A program made the position numbers and the translations under genes. Below, piece by piece: positions 42,202 through 51,216 of a stretch of DNA of 55,054 nt; position 1 is the stretch's first letter; every line of letters starts with the position of its first letter. Location: contig JAIBBY010000032.1 in assembly GCA_019694455.1 (NCBI GenBank), positions 1-55,054 on the forward strand. The letters are read 5' to 3'. Source of the DNA: Pirellulales bacterium (lineage in GTDB: Bacteria; Planctomycetota; Planctomycetia; Pirellulales; JAEUIK01). The notes beneath the pieces are model-generated. The model was given only the letters and a program-made list of their open reading frames with translations, did no database searches and was not told the origin of the DNA.

Positions 42202-43326
42202 ATGAGTCTTGAACATTGGAAGCAGCAAGCGACCTGGGCCGCGATGGTGGGCGCCATTCTGCTCACCGGCGCCGCCGCGCAGGCCGAGAGCGACGACGCG
42301 AAAGAAGATCATCAGACGAAGCGGGTCCACGTCGAAACCGAAGCGGCTCACCGCTATTGGATTGGCTTGGCGGTGCGCCCCGCCGAGCCCGCGCTGCGCG
42401 CGCAACTCAAGTTGGGAGACGAGGGGCTCTTGGTCGATCGCGTCGCGCCCGAAAGTCCCGCCGACAAGGCCGACATTGAACAAGGCGACATCCTGCTCAA
42501 GGCGGGCGACAAGAGCTTGCAACAACTCGGCGACCTCGTCGAGGCGGTGGCCAATTCGGAAGGCAAGGCCATCTCGCTTTCTTTGCTGCGCGCAGGAGAG
42601 AGAAAGTCCGTCGATGTGACCCCCGCCAAGCGCGATGACGAGGACGACGACGCCGACCGGCCCATGCCCGGCGAAGGGGAAGATATCGACGTGCGGCGCT
42701 TGATTGGCCGCGCCCGTGAAATGGCGCCGCAACTCGCCGACCGTCTGGCCCGCGACTTCATCGTCATGCGGCCCGGAATGCCCATCGAGATCGAACTGCC
42801 CGCCGATATGAAGGTGACCATCGAGAAAGAAGGCGACAAGCCGGGCAAGGTGACAGTGAAACGTGGCGACAAGACCTGGGAAGTCACCGACAAGACCTTG
42901 GGCGAACTGCCCGACGAGGCGCGCGCCTTTGTCGAGGCCTACCTGGGCAAGATCCCCAGCCCGCCGCTGCCGCCGGAGCTGAAAGGCTTGTTCGAGGGGC
43001 GCGTGCCGTTGCCGCCGCCGGGGGTGATTCCGCCGCCGGAAGAAGTCGAAGAGCATCTGCGCCGCGAAGGGGCGCGGATCGAGCGCCGTCTGGGCGAAGA
43101 GGCGCTGCCGCGGCTACGCGATCTGCAAGACCGGCTCCGCGACGTGGAGCGGCGCGTCGAAGAACGCTTGCGCGACGTGGAGAAACGCGTCGAGTCGATC
43201 GACTCACAGGACCAGGACGCCGCACACGACGACAAGGCTCACGGCGATAAGCAGGACCATTCGAAGAAGGATGGCGACAACAAGGACAGTGACAACGAGC
43301 AGGAGGGCAACGCCGACAAGGCGTAA
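42202..43326 (+). CDS. Exported PDZ-domain protein with coiled-coil and acidic tail
   Basis: This 374-residue protein has a signal peptide (WAAMVGAILLTGAAAQA) and a PDZ domain at about residues 50-125 (GLLVDRVAPESPADKADIEQGDILLKAGD). A Pro-rich bridge follows (PPPGVIPPPEE), then a charged coiled coil with repeated RLRDVERRVE heptads (about 290-335) and a highly charged Asp/Lys/His tail. It starts at ATG 42202 after GGAAAGGAAC. It may sense envelope stress for the sigma/anti-sigma pair by analogy with PDZ regulators of RseA cleavage, but it lacks a protease domain. A terminator follows at 43369. Confidence 0.75.
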   Translation: MSLEHWKQQATWAAMVGAILLTGAAAQAESDDAKEDHQTKRVHVETEAAHRYWIGLAVRPAEPALRAQLKLGDEGLLVDRVAPESPADKADIEQGDILLKAGDKSLQQLGDLVEAVANSEGKAISLSLLRAGERKSVDVTPAKRDDEDDDADRPMPGEGEDIDVRRLIGRAREMAPQLADRLARDFIVMRPGMPIEIELPADMKVTIEKEGDKPGKVTVKRGDKTWEVTDKTLGELPDEARAFVEAYLGKIPSPPLPPELKGLFEGRVPLPPPGVIPPPEEVEEHLRREGARIERRLGEEALPRLRDLQDRLRDVERRVEERLRDVEKRVESIDSQDQDAAHDDKAHGDKQDHSKKDGDNKDSDNEQEGNADKA

Positions 43327-43368
43327 TCGCCGCTACTTATTGGCAAGCTATCACACCGATTGCCGCCG

Positions 43369-43413
43369 CAGGCCCGCGCAGTGCTTCCCGCGCTGCTGGG
43401 CCTGTTTTCATTT
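43369..43413 (+). terminator. Intrinsic terminator of the sigma/anti-sigma/PDZ operon
   Basis: CAGGCCC (43369-43375) pairs with GGGCCTG (43398-43404), with an inner AGTGC/GCGCT stem, and is followed by TTTTCATTT. It is placed 40 bp after the PDZ gene stop. Confidence 0.6.
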
Positions 43414-43433
43414 GCGCGGGGCCACATGAATCG

Positions 43434-43865
43434 CTATCTCCAGAGTCGCGGCACGGCGGTGATGCCAAAGACGCGGCGCACCGCCCACGCGATCAGACCC
43501 AAGAGAAAGCCCAAGATCAAATACACGCCGCCCCCCAACAGAAAATACGCCGCCACGCCCCAGGCCAACGGCAAATCGAAGATCGCTTCAAAGAATGACG
43601 CGATGACGATATCGATCAACAAAAGCGAAAACGACAATACCCAGCCAAGCTCCCCGCCTGCCGACAAGATGAACGGCACAGTCATGACGCCGATGAGCGT
43701 GTGCGCCAGAAAGAGTCGAACCGCGTTCGCAATGGGTCCACGGCTCGTGATGGTCGCATAACCCAGGTACATGAAGAACCACAGGTTGAAAGCCACCGCA
43801 TAGCCGATCACCAGCCAAGAGCCGATCGTCCGGGCGTCGAGCTCACTCAACGGCAGCCGCAACAT
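43434..43865 (-). CDS. Small integral membrane protein, unknown function
   Basis: This 143-residue protein has about four membrane helices: near residues 17-38 (IGYAVAFNLWFFMYLGY), 48-68 (LFLAHTLIGVMTVPFIL), 73-97 (GWVLSFSLLLIDIVIASFF) and 103-130 (GVAAYFLLGGGVYLILGFLLGLI). No motif or family is recognised. It faces the PDZ operon convergently and is separated by 76 bp from the polysaccharide gene upstream on the same strand, so it could be the last member of that operon. Confidence 0.65.
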   Translation of the reverse strand: MLRLPLSELDARTIGSWLVIGYAVAFNLWFFMYLGYATITSRGPIANAVRLFLAHTLIGVMTVPFILSAGGELGWVLSFSLLLIDIVIASFFEAIFDLPLAWGVAAYFLLGGGVYLILGFLLGLIAWAVRRVFGITAVPRLWR

Positions 43866-43941
43866 CGAGCTATTTGCTCCTGCGTTCGACGACGTGACAA
43901 GAGCGATGATCCGCAGCCGCCGGCGTTGCCCGCCTCCGCCC

Positions 43942-45831
43942 CTAGGCCCCGGCCGGCAGCGGAGTCTCCGCGGCCGCGGCCGGCGCCGAGTGGGCCGGCG
44001 GCTGATACTCGGGCATGATCTCGCGCAGCTTGGCCACCATTGCCGCCGACTCGCCGTTGACGAATTGCTCTAGCTCGCCAAACACCTGCGACACTTCGTC
44101 CAGCGTGAACGGCCGGTGATACGCCACAAACACCTTTGGGTGCGGCGTCGGCAGCTTCTCCTCGTTGTCGAAGTACAGTTCTTCGTACAACTTTTCGCCC
44201 GGCCGCAGGCCGGTGAAGGCGATCTCGATGTCTTCGTCGGGCTTGAGCCCCGACAGGCGAATCAAGTCGCGCGCCAGATCGACGATCTTGACCGGGTCTC
44301 CCATGTCGAGCACGAAGATCTGCCCCGTCTGACCCATCGCCGCCGCTTGCAGCACCAGTTGCGACGCCTCGGGGATGGTCATGAAGAAGCGTTCGATCTC
44401 CGGATGGGTGACCGTCACCGGGCCGCCACGCCGAATTTGCTCGCTGAAGATCGGCACCACGCTGCCATTGGAGCCCAGCACGTTGCCAAACCGCACCACT
44501 ACGAACTTGGTTTGCGAGTGTTCGGCGTAGGCGTGCACGTAACGCTCGGCCAATTGCTTCGACACCCCCATGATGCTGGTGGGGTTCACCGCCTTATCGG
44601 TCGAGATCATCACGAAGCTGGCCACGCCAAACTCGTCGGACAGTTCGACCAGTTGCTTGGTGCCAAACACGTTGTTCTTGATCGCCTCGCACGGGTTGTG
44701 CTCCATCAGCGGCACATGCTTGAAGGCCGCCGCGTGGAACACCACCTCGGGTCGGTGGCGGTCAAAGATCTCGCGCATCCGCCCCTGCTCGCGAATATCG
44801 GCCACGCACGGGATCAGGTCGATCTTGGTGGTGCGCGACAATTCTTGATCGATCAAAAACAGCGCGTTCTCGCCGCGCTCCAGCAAGATCAATTGCTTCG
44901 GCCGGAAGCGCAGCACCTGCCGGCAAATCTCCGAGCCAATGCTGCCGCCGGCGCCCGTCACCATCACCGTGCGCCCCTCGACCAAGGCGCCAATGTCGTC
45001 GTTGTTCAGTTGAATCGCGTCGCGCCCCAGCAAGTCGTCGATGTCGACATCGCGAATCTGCACGCCGTAGTCAGCCGCCAGCAGGTCGTCGACCGGCGGA
45101 ATGACCTTGAGCGCCAGGTTAGACTGCTCGTAGCGGCGGATCAGTTCGCGCAGGCGCTTGCCCGACACGTCGCCGCCGACAATCAACACCTCTTTTGCGC
45201 CGAGCGCCGCGGCCAGCCGGGGGGCCTCCTCGGGGCGGCCCAGCACCGGAATGCCGCCAAAGCGCGAGCCCAGCCGCATGGGGTCGTCGTCCAGGTAGCC
45301 GACAATGTGCCGTTTGAGCCGAGGATTGGCCTGTATCTGCTGCGCCAGCGCCGCGCTGCGGCTGTTGGCGCCCAGGATCAGCGCGCCGTCAAACCCCTTG
45401 CGCTCCATTAGCGGCCGCAATTCGTGTTCCGCCAATCGCCAGGCCGAGCGCAGCCCGCCGAGGATCATCATGGTCAGCGCCAGATCGATCAGCATCACCG
45501 AGCGCGGAATGCGAATGTTGTCGATCATGAACTGATTGAGCGCGAAGATCACCACCGACGACAACACGGCGGCGCAGACCAGCACCGCCAAATCACGAAA
45601 GGTGACATAACGCCACGAACCGTGGCAATGCCCTAGCGCGTAGAAGATCACCATCTTGATGAACATCAACGCCGGCAGCGTGACGAAAAAGATAATCCAC
45701 TGCTGACGCGGCAGGGCAAAATCGAAGCGCGCGGCGAACGCCAGCCAATACGCGGCCACGAACGCCAACGCGTGCAGCACGAGCACCAAAAAGACGCGCT
45801 TGGTGAAGGGTTGTCGCAGGTGCGTGTTCAT
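43942..45831 (-). CDS. Membrane-bound nucleotide-sugar 4,6-dehydratase (WbpM/CapD/PglF type)
   Basis: This 629-residue protein has four N-terminal membrane helices (residues ~10-135), a Rossmann-like CoA-binding-type domain (about 145-270, ALILGANSRSAALAQQI) and a C-terminal SDR domain with VTGAGGSIGSEICRQ, FHAAAFKHVPLME and STDKAVNPTSIMGVSK. The active-site Tyr of the SDR triad is Met here (MxxxK), as in the large membrane dehydratases such as WbpM and PglF. They convert UDP-GlcNAc to a 4-keto-6-deoxy sugar for surface glycans. A strong AAGGAG lies 17 bases before the ATG; it would suit a CTG at 45843 better, so the true start may be there. Confidence 0.88.
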   Translation of the reverse strand: MNTHLRQPFTKRVFLVLVLHALAFVAAYWLAFAARFDFALPRQQWIIFFVTLPALMFIKMVIFYALGHCHGSWRYVTFRDLAVLVCAAVLSSVVIFALNQFMIDNIRIPRSVMLIDLALTMMILGGLRSAWRLAEHELRPLMERKGFDGALILGANSRSAALAQQIQANPRLKRHIVGYLDDDPMRLGSRFGGIPVLGRPEEAPRLAAALGAKEVLIVGGDVSGKRLRELIRRYEQSNLALKVIPPVDDLLAADYGVQIRDVDIDDLLGRDAIQLNNDDIGALVEGRTVMVTGAGGSIGSEICRQVLRFRPKQLILLERGENALFLIDQELSRTTKIDLIPCVADIREQGRMREIFDRHRPEVVFHAAAFKHVPLMEHNPCEAIKNNVFGTKQLVELSDEFGVASFVMISTDKAVNPTSIMGVSKQLAERYVHAYAEHSQTKFVVVRFGNVLGSNGSVVPIFSEQIRRGGPVTVTHPEIERFFMTIPEASQLVLQAAAMGQTGQIFVLDMGDPVKIVDLARDLIRLSGLKPDEDIEIAFTGLRPGEKLYEELYFDNEEKLPTPHPKVFVAYHRPFTLDEVSQVFGELEQFVNGESAAMVAKLREIMPEYQPPAHSAPAAAAETPLPAGA

Positions 45832-45984
45832 AGGCGATGCCAGTGTCGTGTCTCCTTACCGGGATATCGGTTTCCAACCGAAGCGGCGCCGCAGAGCTAA
45901 TTTTGTTGGCGCGGCCGCCGCGGGCGAACCTTATCGAATAGCAGATGCGAGTATAACCTTGGCCTTGCAGGCGTTCGGCGACAA

Positions 45985-46674
45985 TTACGCCGCCGGCGCC
46001 GCGGCCGGCGCTGCGGCGGGAGTCGTCGTCGGCTCGTTAAGCGTGCGCTCGAGCACCGGCAAAAACTCCTTCAAAAACACCTTCGTCGGATCTTCGTTCG
46101 ATTGCTCCCCCGGCACAATCCGGCGAATCGCATACATCTTGTACAAGGCCGGATACTTGGCGAACGCCACCTTGGGATACTCGGGCGCTTCCCACGCTCC
46201 GGTCGCGTTCCAGGTCCAATAGATTCGCAGCAAGATCACCCCTTCGTTGGTGTCCTTGCGAAAATCAGCGGCATAAAAATTGGCGGTCTTGTCGTCGAAC
46301 TTCACCTGGGTGTCAAACTCCGCCTCCGGCATCCGAAAGCCCGAAGCCAAGTAGCACTTGTCCGGTGTGTGAACCGAGATGTTACGGGCCTTGCCGGTGG
46401 CCAGATAAATGCTCACTTCCTGCCCGGTGTCGACGTTCTTGTAGGTGCGCTGCACCACGCCCGAAACCTTGGCGATCTTCAATTGGTTGGCGTCTTGCTG
46501 GTCGTCGGTTCCCTTCCAGCGGCCAAAATCCAGCGGCACCTGCTTCAAACATTCCACGCGGCGCAAAATCTCTTCCGTGTCATGCTTGCCCCAACGCTCG
46601 GTCCAGGTGCCTTGCACCACGGCCACGCCAGCCAACAGCACGATGGCGGCCAGGGCGGGAATATATCGGGTCAT
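45985..46674 (-). CDS. EpsI-domain exosortase-associated protein
   Basis: This 229-residue protein has an N-terminal membrane/signal segment (IPALAAIVLLAGVAVVQG) and an EpsI (DUF3485-type) domain, with VPLDFGRWKG near residue 50 and HTPDKCYLASGF at about 100-111, the conserved His/Cys region of the family. An Ala/Pro tail ends the protein. EpsI domains accompany or are fused to exosortases in exopolysaccharide loci; their exact role is unknown. It is 52 bp downstream of the Wzc-like gene on the same strand. Confidence 0.8.
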   Translation of the reverse strand: MTRYIPALAAIVLLAGVAVVQGTWTERWGKHDTEEILRRVECLKQVPLDFGRWKGTDDQQDANQLKIAKVSGVVQRTYKNVDTGQEVSIYLATGKARNISVHTPDKCYLASGFRMPEAEFDTQVKFDDKTANFYAADFRKDTNEGVILLRIYWTWNATGAWEAPEYPKVAFAKYPALYKMYAIRRIVPGEQSNEDPTKVFLKEFLPVLERTLNEPTTTPAAAPAAAPAA

Positions 46675-46726
46675 GTATCAATCCTTGGGCGAGGCGCGGC
46701 CAGCGCCGCGCGCGGGAACAAATGGT

Positions 46727-49030
46727 CTATAACGCGGCTTTGGACGTCAACCGCTTGGGTTGCGAACGTGGTTTGACTTCTTGCTTCGATCCGCCGAACA
46801 CGGTGCCGATGACGCGCACGCCCACCCCGCGCAGCCGCTCCATCGCCTCGTGGACGTGCGGCACGCGACTGGCGTCGCGCAGTACCGCCAGCACGGCCCC
46901 ATCGACATATTGGCCAATCACCAGCGCGTCGGCGGTGGCTAGCACCGGCGACGCGTCGATCACCACATAGTCGAACCCGGCGCGCAACTGCTTGAAGATG
47001 TTCTCCACCCCTTCCTTGGCCAGGTCGTGCAGGCTCTCGTCGTCGCATCGCCCGGCCGCCATCATCCACAGGCCGCTGGCGCGCGTGGGGCGAATCGTCT
47101 CCTCGATCTCGCATTCGCCGCGCAGCACCTCGCAAAAACCGGGATCGAGCGACAACCCAAACAGCCGATGCGCCACCGGTTTCCGCAGGTCGCCGTCGAC
47201 CAGTAGCGTGCGCTTGCCGGCGCGAGCCAAGCTGGTGGCCAGTTGCGTCGCCAAGGTCGTTTTGCCTTCGTGATGCACGGCGCTGGTGACCAGCACCACC
47301 CGCGTCCCTTCCGAAACATGGTCGCGGATCAGCGCGGTCCGCACGCCGTCGACCGAGTCGGCCAGCGAGCGCTGCAATGCGGTGGCGCCTTTGCCTTGCG
47401 CGGCCTTCTTGCCTTTGCGCCCCGCCACGCTCGGCAGCGCGCCCAAGATTTTAGTCCCTAGCGCGGTCGAGGCGTCGCTCGGCTGATTCACCCGGTGCTG
47501 TTGAAAATCCCAGAACGTGAACGCCACCACCGGCATGCACAAGCCAAAGAACGCCGCGAACGCCATGGCCATGTACTTCACCAGTTGGCCGCCGCCAGCT
47601 TCGGGCGGCATGGCCGGCGCCACCATCGTGATGCGCGGCGCCGTCTCGGCCGACGTTAATTTGAGGCTCAGCTCCAGGCGCGCCTCGTTCAATCGCTTCA
47701 GATCGTTCGTCATCAGGTCGATCCTCGCGGCGATGCGCTGCAAGTCGGGCGATGTTTTGCCCAGTTCCAGCAACTCGGCCGAGAGGGTTTGGATTTCGGT
47801 CTGCACATTGGCCAGGTCGGTCGCCAACGTCTGCTGCATCGCCTCGAACTTGCTGATTTCGTTGGTCAGTTCGATCTCGGTGCTCCCCCCCTTGAGCATC
47901 TCGATCACCTGCGGCCGCTTCTCCTCGCGATACTGTTCGATCTGCGAGTCAAGATCCTGCAGCACGGCGCGCAACTCGCGCACCTTGGGCGCCTCGGTGT
48001 CCTTGTACATTTCCTGCACCTTGTTGAAGTACAGGCTGGCTTCGTGACGCTTGAGCAACAGCGCCTCGTAATCCTTGTACTTCATCAGCACTTCGTCGAG
48101 CTCTCCTTCGGTCGGCTCGCGATTCTTGGCCACCTGCAGTTTCACCTGGGCCGAGTGCAGTTCGCCCGCCGCTTCATACAGCCGCCGTTGCAAGTCGCTC
48201 GCTAGCGAATGTTTTTGCGCCAAGATTTGTAGTTTCGCCTGATGGCTGGCCGCCACCGACTCTCGGTCTGGAACGCCGATCGTGTCGGCCATGTCTTTGA
48301 ATTGCTTTTGGGCCGCGTTCAAATCGTCGACCGCTTTGGAATAGATTCTCTCCAGATCGTCCCGCGTGTGTTTCACCGATTTTGTTTCGGCGTCCTGCAC
48401 ATCGCGCAAATACACCGTGCTGATCGCGTTGACGATCTTGGCCAACTCCTTGGCGTTATCTCCCTTCAGCGTGATGAACATCAGCTCGGTGTCCCCCGGC
48501 GACTCCACCTCCAGACCCTTCTCCAGCCAGCCCACCGGGTCGTCGTGCTTCTTCACCTCGCGCAGTTCTTGCACCGTCAGGCCGGTGTCGGGGTCCGGCT
48601 CGTTGAGCGCGCTTTCAATCGTCTGTCGCTGTGTGACCAAGCCGATCTGCGTCCGCTTGATCGCGTCGAACTCGTCCTTCTGCACGAACCGCGGAATATT
48701 GTCGAGCAGACCTTGATCGTTACGCCGCACGCGCAACATCGCGGTCACTTCCTGCCGGTTGGGCACCAGATAATAAGCGGCCAGCGCCGAAGCGATCGCG
48801 CACAAAATGCCTACGCCGGCGCCAATCCACCATTTGCGCCGCAGCGAATGCAAGATGTTGCCCGCCGTCACGTTCGGCGCCAGTGTCTGCTGCGCGTGAG
48901 AAGCCGACCAGCCCCCTTGTTGTGGGACGGGCAAAAAGTCGGCATGCACCGGCACCAGCGCGCCATAGCGCGGGTCGTGTCCGGAGGAATGATGTGGCTG
49001 TTGCGGATCGATGGCAGAGGGATTCGGCAC
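46727..49030 (-). CDS. Wzc-like polysaccharide chain-length protein with BY-kinase/ParA domain
   Basis: This 767-residue inner-membrane protein begins with a long cytosolic tail. A first membrane helix at about 66-88 (WWIGAGVGILCAIASALAAYY) is followed by a periplasmic Wzz domain with extended coiled coil (about 90-480), and a second helix (YMAMAFAAFFGLCMPVVAF, about 490-510). The C-terminal ATPase has Walker A AVHHEGKTT, Walker A' LLVDGDLRKP and Walker B YVVIDASPV. It should set polymer length and couple to the Wza-like channels. The end (GGSKQEVKPRSQPKRL) has no tyrosine cluster, which Wzc kinases need for autophosphorylation, so kinase activity is doubtful. Confidence 0.85.
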   Translation of the reverse strand: MPNPSAIDPQQPHHSSGHDPRYGALVPVHADFLPVPQQGGWSASHAQQTLAPNVTAGNILHSLRRKWWIGAGVGILCAIASALAAYYLVPNRQEVTAMLRVRRNDQGLLDNIPRFVQKDEFDAIKRTQIGLVTQRQTIESALNEPDPDTGLTVQELREVKKHDDPVGWLEKGLEVESPGDTELMFITLKGDNAKELAKIVNAISTVYLRDVQDAETKSVKHTRDDLERIYSKAVDDLNAAQKQFKDMADTIGVPDRESVAASHQAKLQILAQKHSLASDLQRRLYEAAGELHSAQVKLQVAKNREPTEGELDEVLMKYKDYEALLLKRHEASLYFNKVQEMYKDTEAPKVRELRAVLQDLDSQIEQYREEKRPQVIEMLKGGSTEIELTNEISKFEAMQQTLATDLANVQTEIQTLSAELLELGKTSPDLQRIAARIDLMTNDLKRLNEARLELSLKLTSAETAPRITMVAPAMPPEAGGGQLVKYMAMAFAAFFGLCMPVVAFTFWDFQQHRVNQPSDASTALGTKILGALPSVAGRKGKKAAQGKGATALQRSLADSVDGVRTALIRDHVSEGTRVVLVTSAVHHEGKTTLATQLATSLARAGKRTLLVDGDLRKPVAHRLFGLSLDPGFCEVLRGECEIEETIRPTRASGLWMMAAGRCDDESLHDLAKEGVENIFKQLRAGFDYVVIDASPVLATADALVIGQYVDGAVLAVLRDASRVPHVHEAMERLRGVGVRVIGTVFGGSKQEVKPRSQPKRLTSKAAL

Positions 49031-49286
49031 GAGTGTGTTCTCTCTACTCGAAAAGAAGTGCTGGGACCGGGCGCGCGCCGCGGGCGGCCTGCGCTCGGTC
49101 GGAAGTCGCCACAGCGTCTAGGCAAACGGCGGACCAGCGGCGGCAGGCTTCGGCGCCGCCCGTCGCAAGCGTTTGTCCGCTTTGGGTTTGACGTTCAGTC
49201 ATCATGGCAAGGGTCGGGCCGGCTTGTGGAGTCTTTGCAACACATTGTCGCGAAATTTCACGTTCCGCTGGCGCCGCTTGCGCCGA

Positions 49287-50402
49287 TTAGGCAACCGGGG
49301 TCAAATGCTGGCCCACTCCCGAGTCGGAATAGTCGTCTGCCAGGTCCTCGTCCTCTTCCACCAGATGCGAGAGGATCTGCAACTCGCAGTACAAAAGGCC
49401 CAAGGCCATCGGCATCATGATTAGCCCCGCCCCGTCGTGAAACACCTTGTGCGCCAACTCGGCGTCGGCCACCTGATACAAAATGGCCGTGATCGTGATG
49501 CGGGCCACGTTCACCGCCAGCGCGATCGGCAGCGCGCTGAGCACAATCACCACCCGCTCCCACATCGGCCGGTTGATCACCATCGTGATCGCCACGCTCA
49601 TCGCGAAGAAGATCGTGAGCATCCGCAAACCGCTGCACTCGTCGATCACCCCCAATTGGTTCTCGCCGATGTGAATCGAGTACCCTTCGCGATACGCCGG
49701 CAGCCCAATCAATTGCAGACAAAACGTGCTGGCGATCGTGGCAAACCGCTGCAACGGCGCGAGCATGCCCCGTTCCAGCACGTCGGGCAGTGGAAACATG
49801 AAGACCAAAAACAGCACCGCCGGCAACGCCCAGGTCAATGCCCGCGTGCCACCAGCCACCATAAAGGCGCCCGTCAGGCACACCAGCAGCGTCAACATTT
49901 CCGGCGTGATCAGCGAGTACCAGGTCAGCACCAAGCGCAGCGCCAATCCCAAGATGATGATGCCCACGCCAATCCAGCGCTCGGTGGCAGTGGCCTCTTG
50001 CAAGGCGTCCTTGCCAGCCAACACCACCGCCCCCGCCAGACACGGAAAGAACGCCAAGCTACCGGCAAACAACAGGTTGTGCAGCGGCGCGGGATAATAT
50101 TTGTCGATCGGCATAAAGGCGACCATCAGCATGCCCACCACGCCGATCGCCACCAGCGCCAAGCCTAGTCGTTGCTCGTTCTCGGGTAGTTTGGCGTCGG
50201 GATCGGGGCGCCGCAGCCACAGCAAGGCGCAGGCAAACGCCGGAATCAGATAGCCGTGTGAATACTCGGGGCGCTGCCAGAAATCGGCGACCCATTCCAG
50301 CGTGTTGGCATAGGCCAGCACCACGGCCCCTAGCAAGATGAACAGCAGCAGGCGCGGGTCGGTGAAGATGCTGCGCGGCGCGGAAGTCGTGATCGTGGAC
50401 AT
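49287..50402 (-). CDS. Exosortase
   Basis: This 371-residue polytopic protein has about nine membrane helices and the three exosortase active-site residues: Cys256 in DECSGLRML, Arg301 in VNVARI and His322 in FHDGAG. Exosortases cleave proteins with a C-terminal PEP-CTERM-like tail and attach them at the surface, usually beside exopolysaccharide genes as here. The ~45-residue C-terminal acidic tail is cytosolic or variable. It leads the minus-strand arm (exosortase, Wzc-like, EpsI, dehydratase). Subfamily cannot be decided by eye; a planctomycete-specific type is likely. Confidence 0.9.
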   Translation of the reverse strand: MSTITTSAPRSIFTDPRLLLFILLGAVVLAYANTLEWVADFWQRPEYSHGYLIPAFACALLWLRRPDPDAKLPENEQRLGLALVAIGVVGMLMVAFMPIDKYYPAPLHNLLFAGSLAFFPCLAGAVVLAGKDALQEATATERWIGVGIIILGLALRLVLTWYSLITPEMLTLLVCLTGAFMVAGGTRALTWALPAVLFLVFMFPLPDVLERGMLAPLQRFATIASTFCLQLIGLPAYREGYSIHIGENQLGVIDECSGLRMLTIFFAMSVAITMVINRPMWERVVIVLSALPIALAVNVARITITAILYQVADAELAHKVFHDGAGLIMMPMALGLLYCELQILSHLVEEDEDLADDYSDSGVGQHLTPVA

Positions 50403-50745
50403 AGGCGGCTGTGAGTCTCTAAGGGTTCGCTGATCCAGGGTTTACTGTGCCGCGGAGACGACCCGGTAATGGGTCACCGCAGTATATGAAGTACAAGAAC
50501 TTGCAACTCGCGACGATGAGTCACAACCAGCGGAGGGCGCCTGCCAACGGCTCGCACCCCAAGCGGTAGCGCGCGTTCGGCCCTGGCCGAGCCAAGCCCG
50601 GCGGAACATCGATCTGGCGCCGCTGATCATGGCTTCCCGTGTCCAACCGACCAATCTTCATCATGCAACGGATGCTGTCAGGCGGCGGCACACGGAATCG
50701 AAATGCGATGCACGCTCCAATCGCCGAATGGCTGGTGACTTGGAT

Positions 50746-50856
50746 GAGGCGGCCGGGTTCGGCCTGTTGCCGCCTCGGTCTTCTCCTCCCGAAAGGGGCG
50801 GGAACCCCACTGGCCAGGGCAGCGTGCCTTCTCGGCAGTGGCTCCCTAGTTGCCAC
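50746..50856. other. Cluster of hairpins, possible structured RNA
   Basis: GAGGCGGC (50746-50753) pairs with GCCGCCTC (50769-50776) over a 15-base loop that contains GGCC twice. A CCCGAAAGGGG-type turn follows near 50788, and GTGGC/GCCAC (50838-50842, 50852-50856) forms another stem. I could not match it to a known riboswitch. Confidence 0.3.
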
Positions 50857-50874
50857 CATACAAAGTGCCACTTC

Positions 50875-50891
50875 AAACTGTCAAACAGTTT
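50875..50891. repeat. 17-bp palindrome AAACTGT-CAA-ACAGTTT
   Basis: A perfect 7-bp inverted repeat around a 3-base centre in the divergent region. The shape and AT-rich arms suit a dimeric repressor or activator site. The arm CAAACTGT also occurs beside the recA repeats. Confidence 0.45.
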
Positions 50892-51101
50892 CCGGCCGTC
50901 ATTTCAAGTCAAGGCGCGCCAACCAAACCATTGTCCGGGTGGCGACTGGTCACGACTGGCGCAAGCCTCCCAATTCACAGACCACCCAGACATTTTGGCC
51001 ATTTCCCGAGTTGCGATTGCCGGAGTCTGGGTAATACAGGCGTTTCAGGATGTCGTCGGCCAGTAAACTGGGCAAAAAACGCTCACATTGCCGGAACTTG
51101 T

Positions 51102-51121
51102 CGCACTTAAGGAAAAGTGCG
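51102..51121. repeat. Inverted repeat CGCACTT-N6-AAGTGCG
   Basis: A perfect 7-bp stem with loop AAGGAA, ending 9 bp before the TTTGCCGATTAA motif and 96 bp before the first Wza-like gene. It is possibly an operator or 5' leader hairpin. Confidence 0.4.
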
Positions 51122-51129
51122 CGCGAGGA

Positions 51130-51150
51130 TTTGCCGATTAAGCCGATTGT
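51130..51150 (+). promoter_or_regulatory. Shared upstream motif TTTGCCGATTAA (copy 2)
   Basis: TTTGCCGATTAA at 51130-51141, then G-CC-GA-TTGT, lies 76 bp before the ATG of the Wza-like gene. It matches the site at 25793 over about 20 of 25 positions. Confidence 0.4.
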
Positions 51151-51216
51151 ACGGATCGAGCAGAGGCTAGGGCGCTCGTCGCCCCCCGCCCCTGAAAACG
51201 CCCAAGGCGAATCCTC

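Larger units (their letters stand above)
50403..51216. other. 814-bp non-coding divergent region of the exosortase/Wza locus
   Basis: The region separates the exosortase (minus) from the first Wza-like gene (plus). Reading frames here are Arg/Pro/Ser-rich and unlike proteins. It holds a hairpin cluster at 50746-50856, a 17-bp palindrome at 50875-50891, an inverted repeat at 51102-51121 and the TTTGCCGATTAA motif at 51130. It is less GC-rich than the flanking genes. It could carry both promoters, long leaders, or a small RNA. Confidence 0.55.

Noticed and set aside
44116..45411. 431-residue frame opposite the nucleotide-sugar dehydratase
   Set aside because: Antisense; the minus-strand gene has clear SDR motifs.
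50785..50830. Cobalamin or c-di-GMP riboswitch resemblance (GAAAGGGG, GGGAA, CCACTG words)
   Set aside because: Key conserved blocks (GCCACTG order, GCAAAGCC) are missing or misplaced; kept only as an unassigned hairpin cluster.
50995..51015. Sigma54-like TTGGCC ... TTGCG promoter before the Wza-like gene
   Set aside because: The GG and GC elements are 16 bases apart instead of 12, so it does not fit RpoN spacing.
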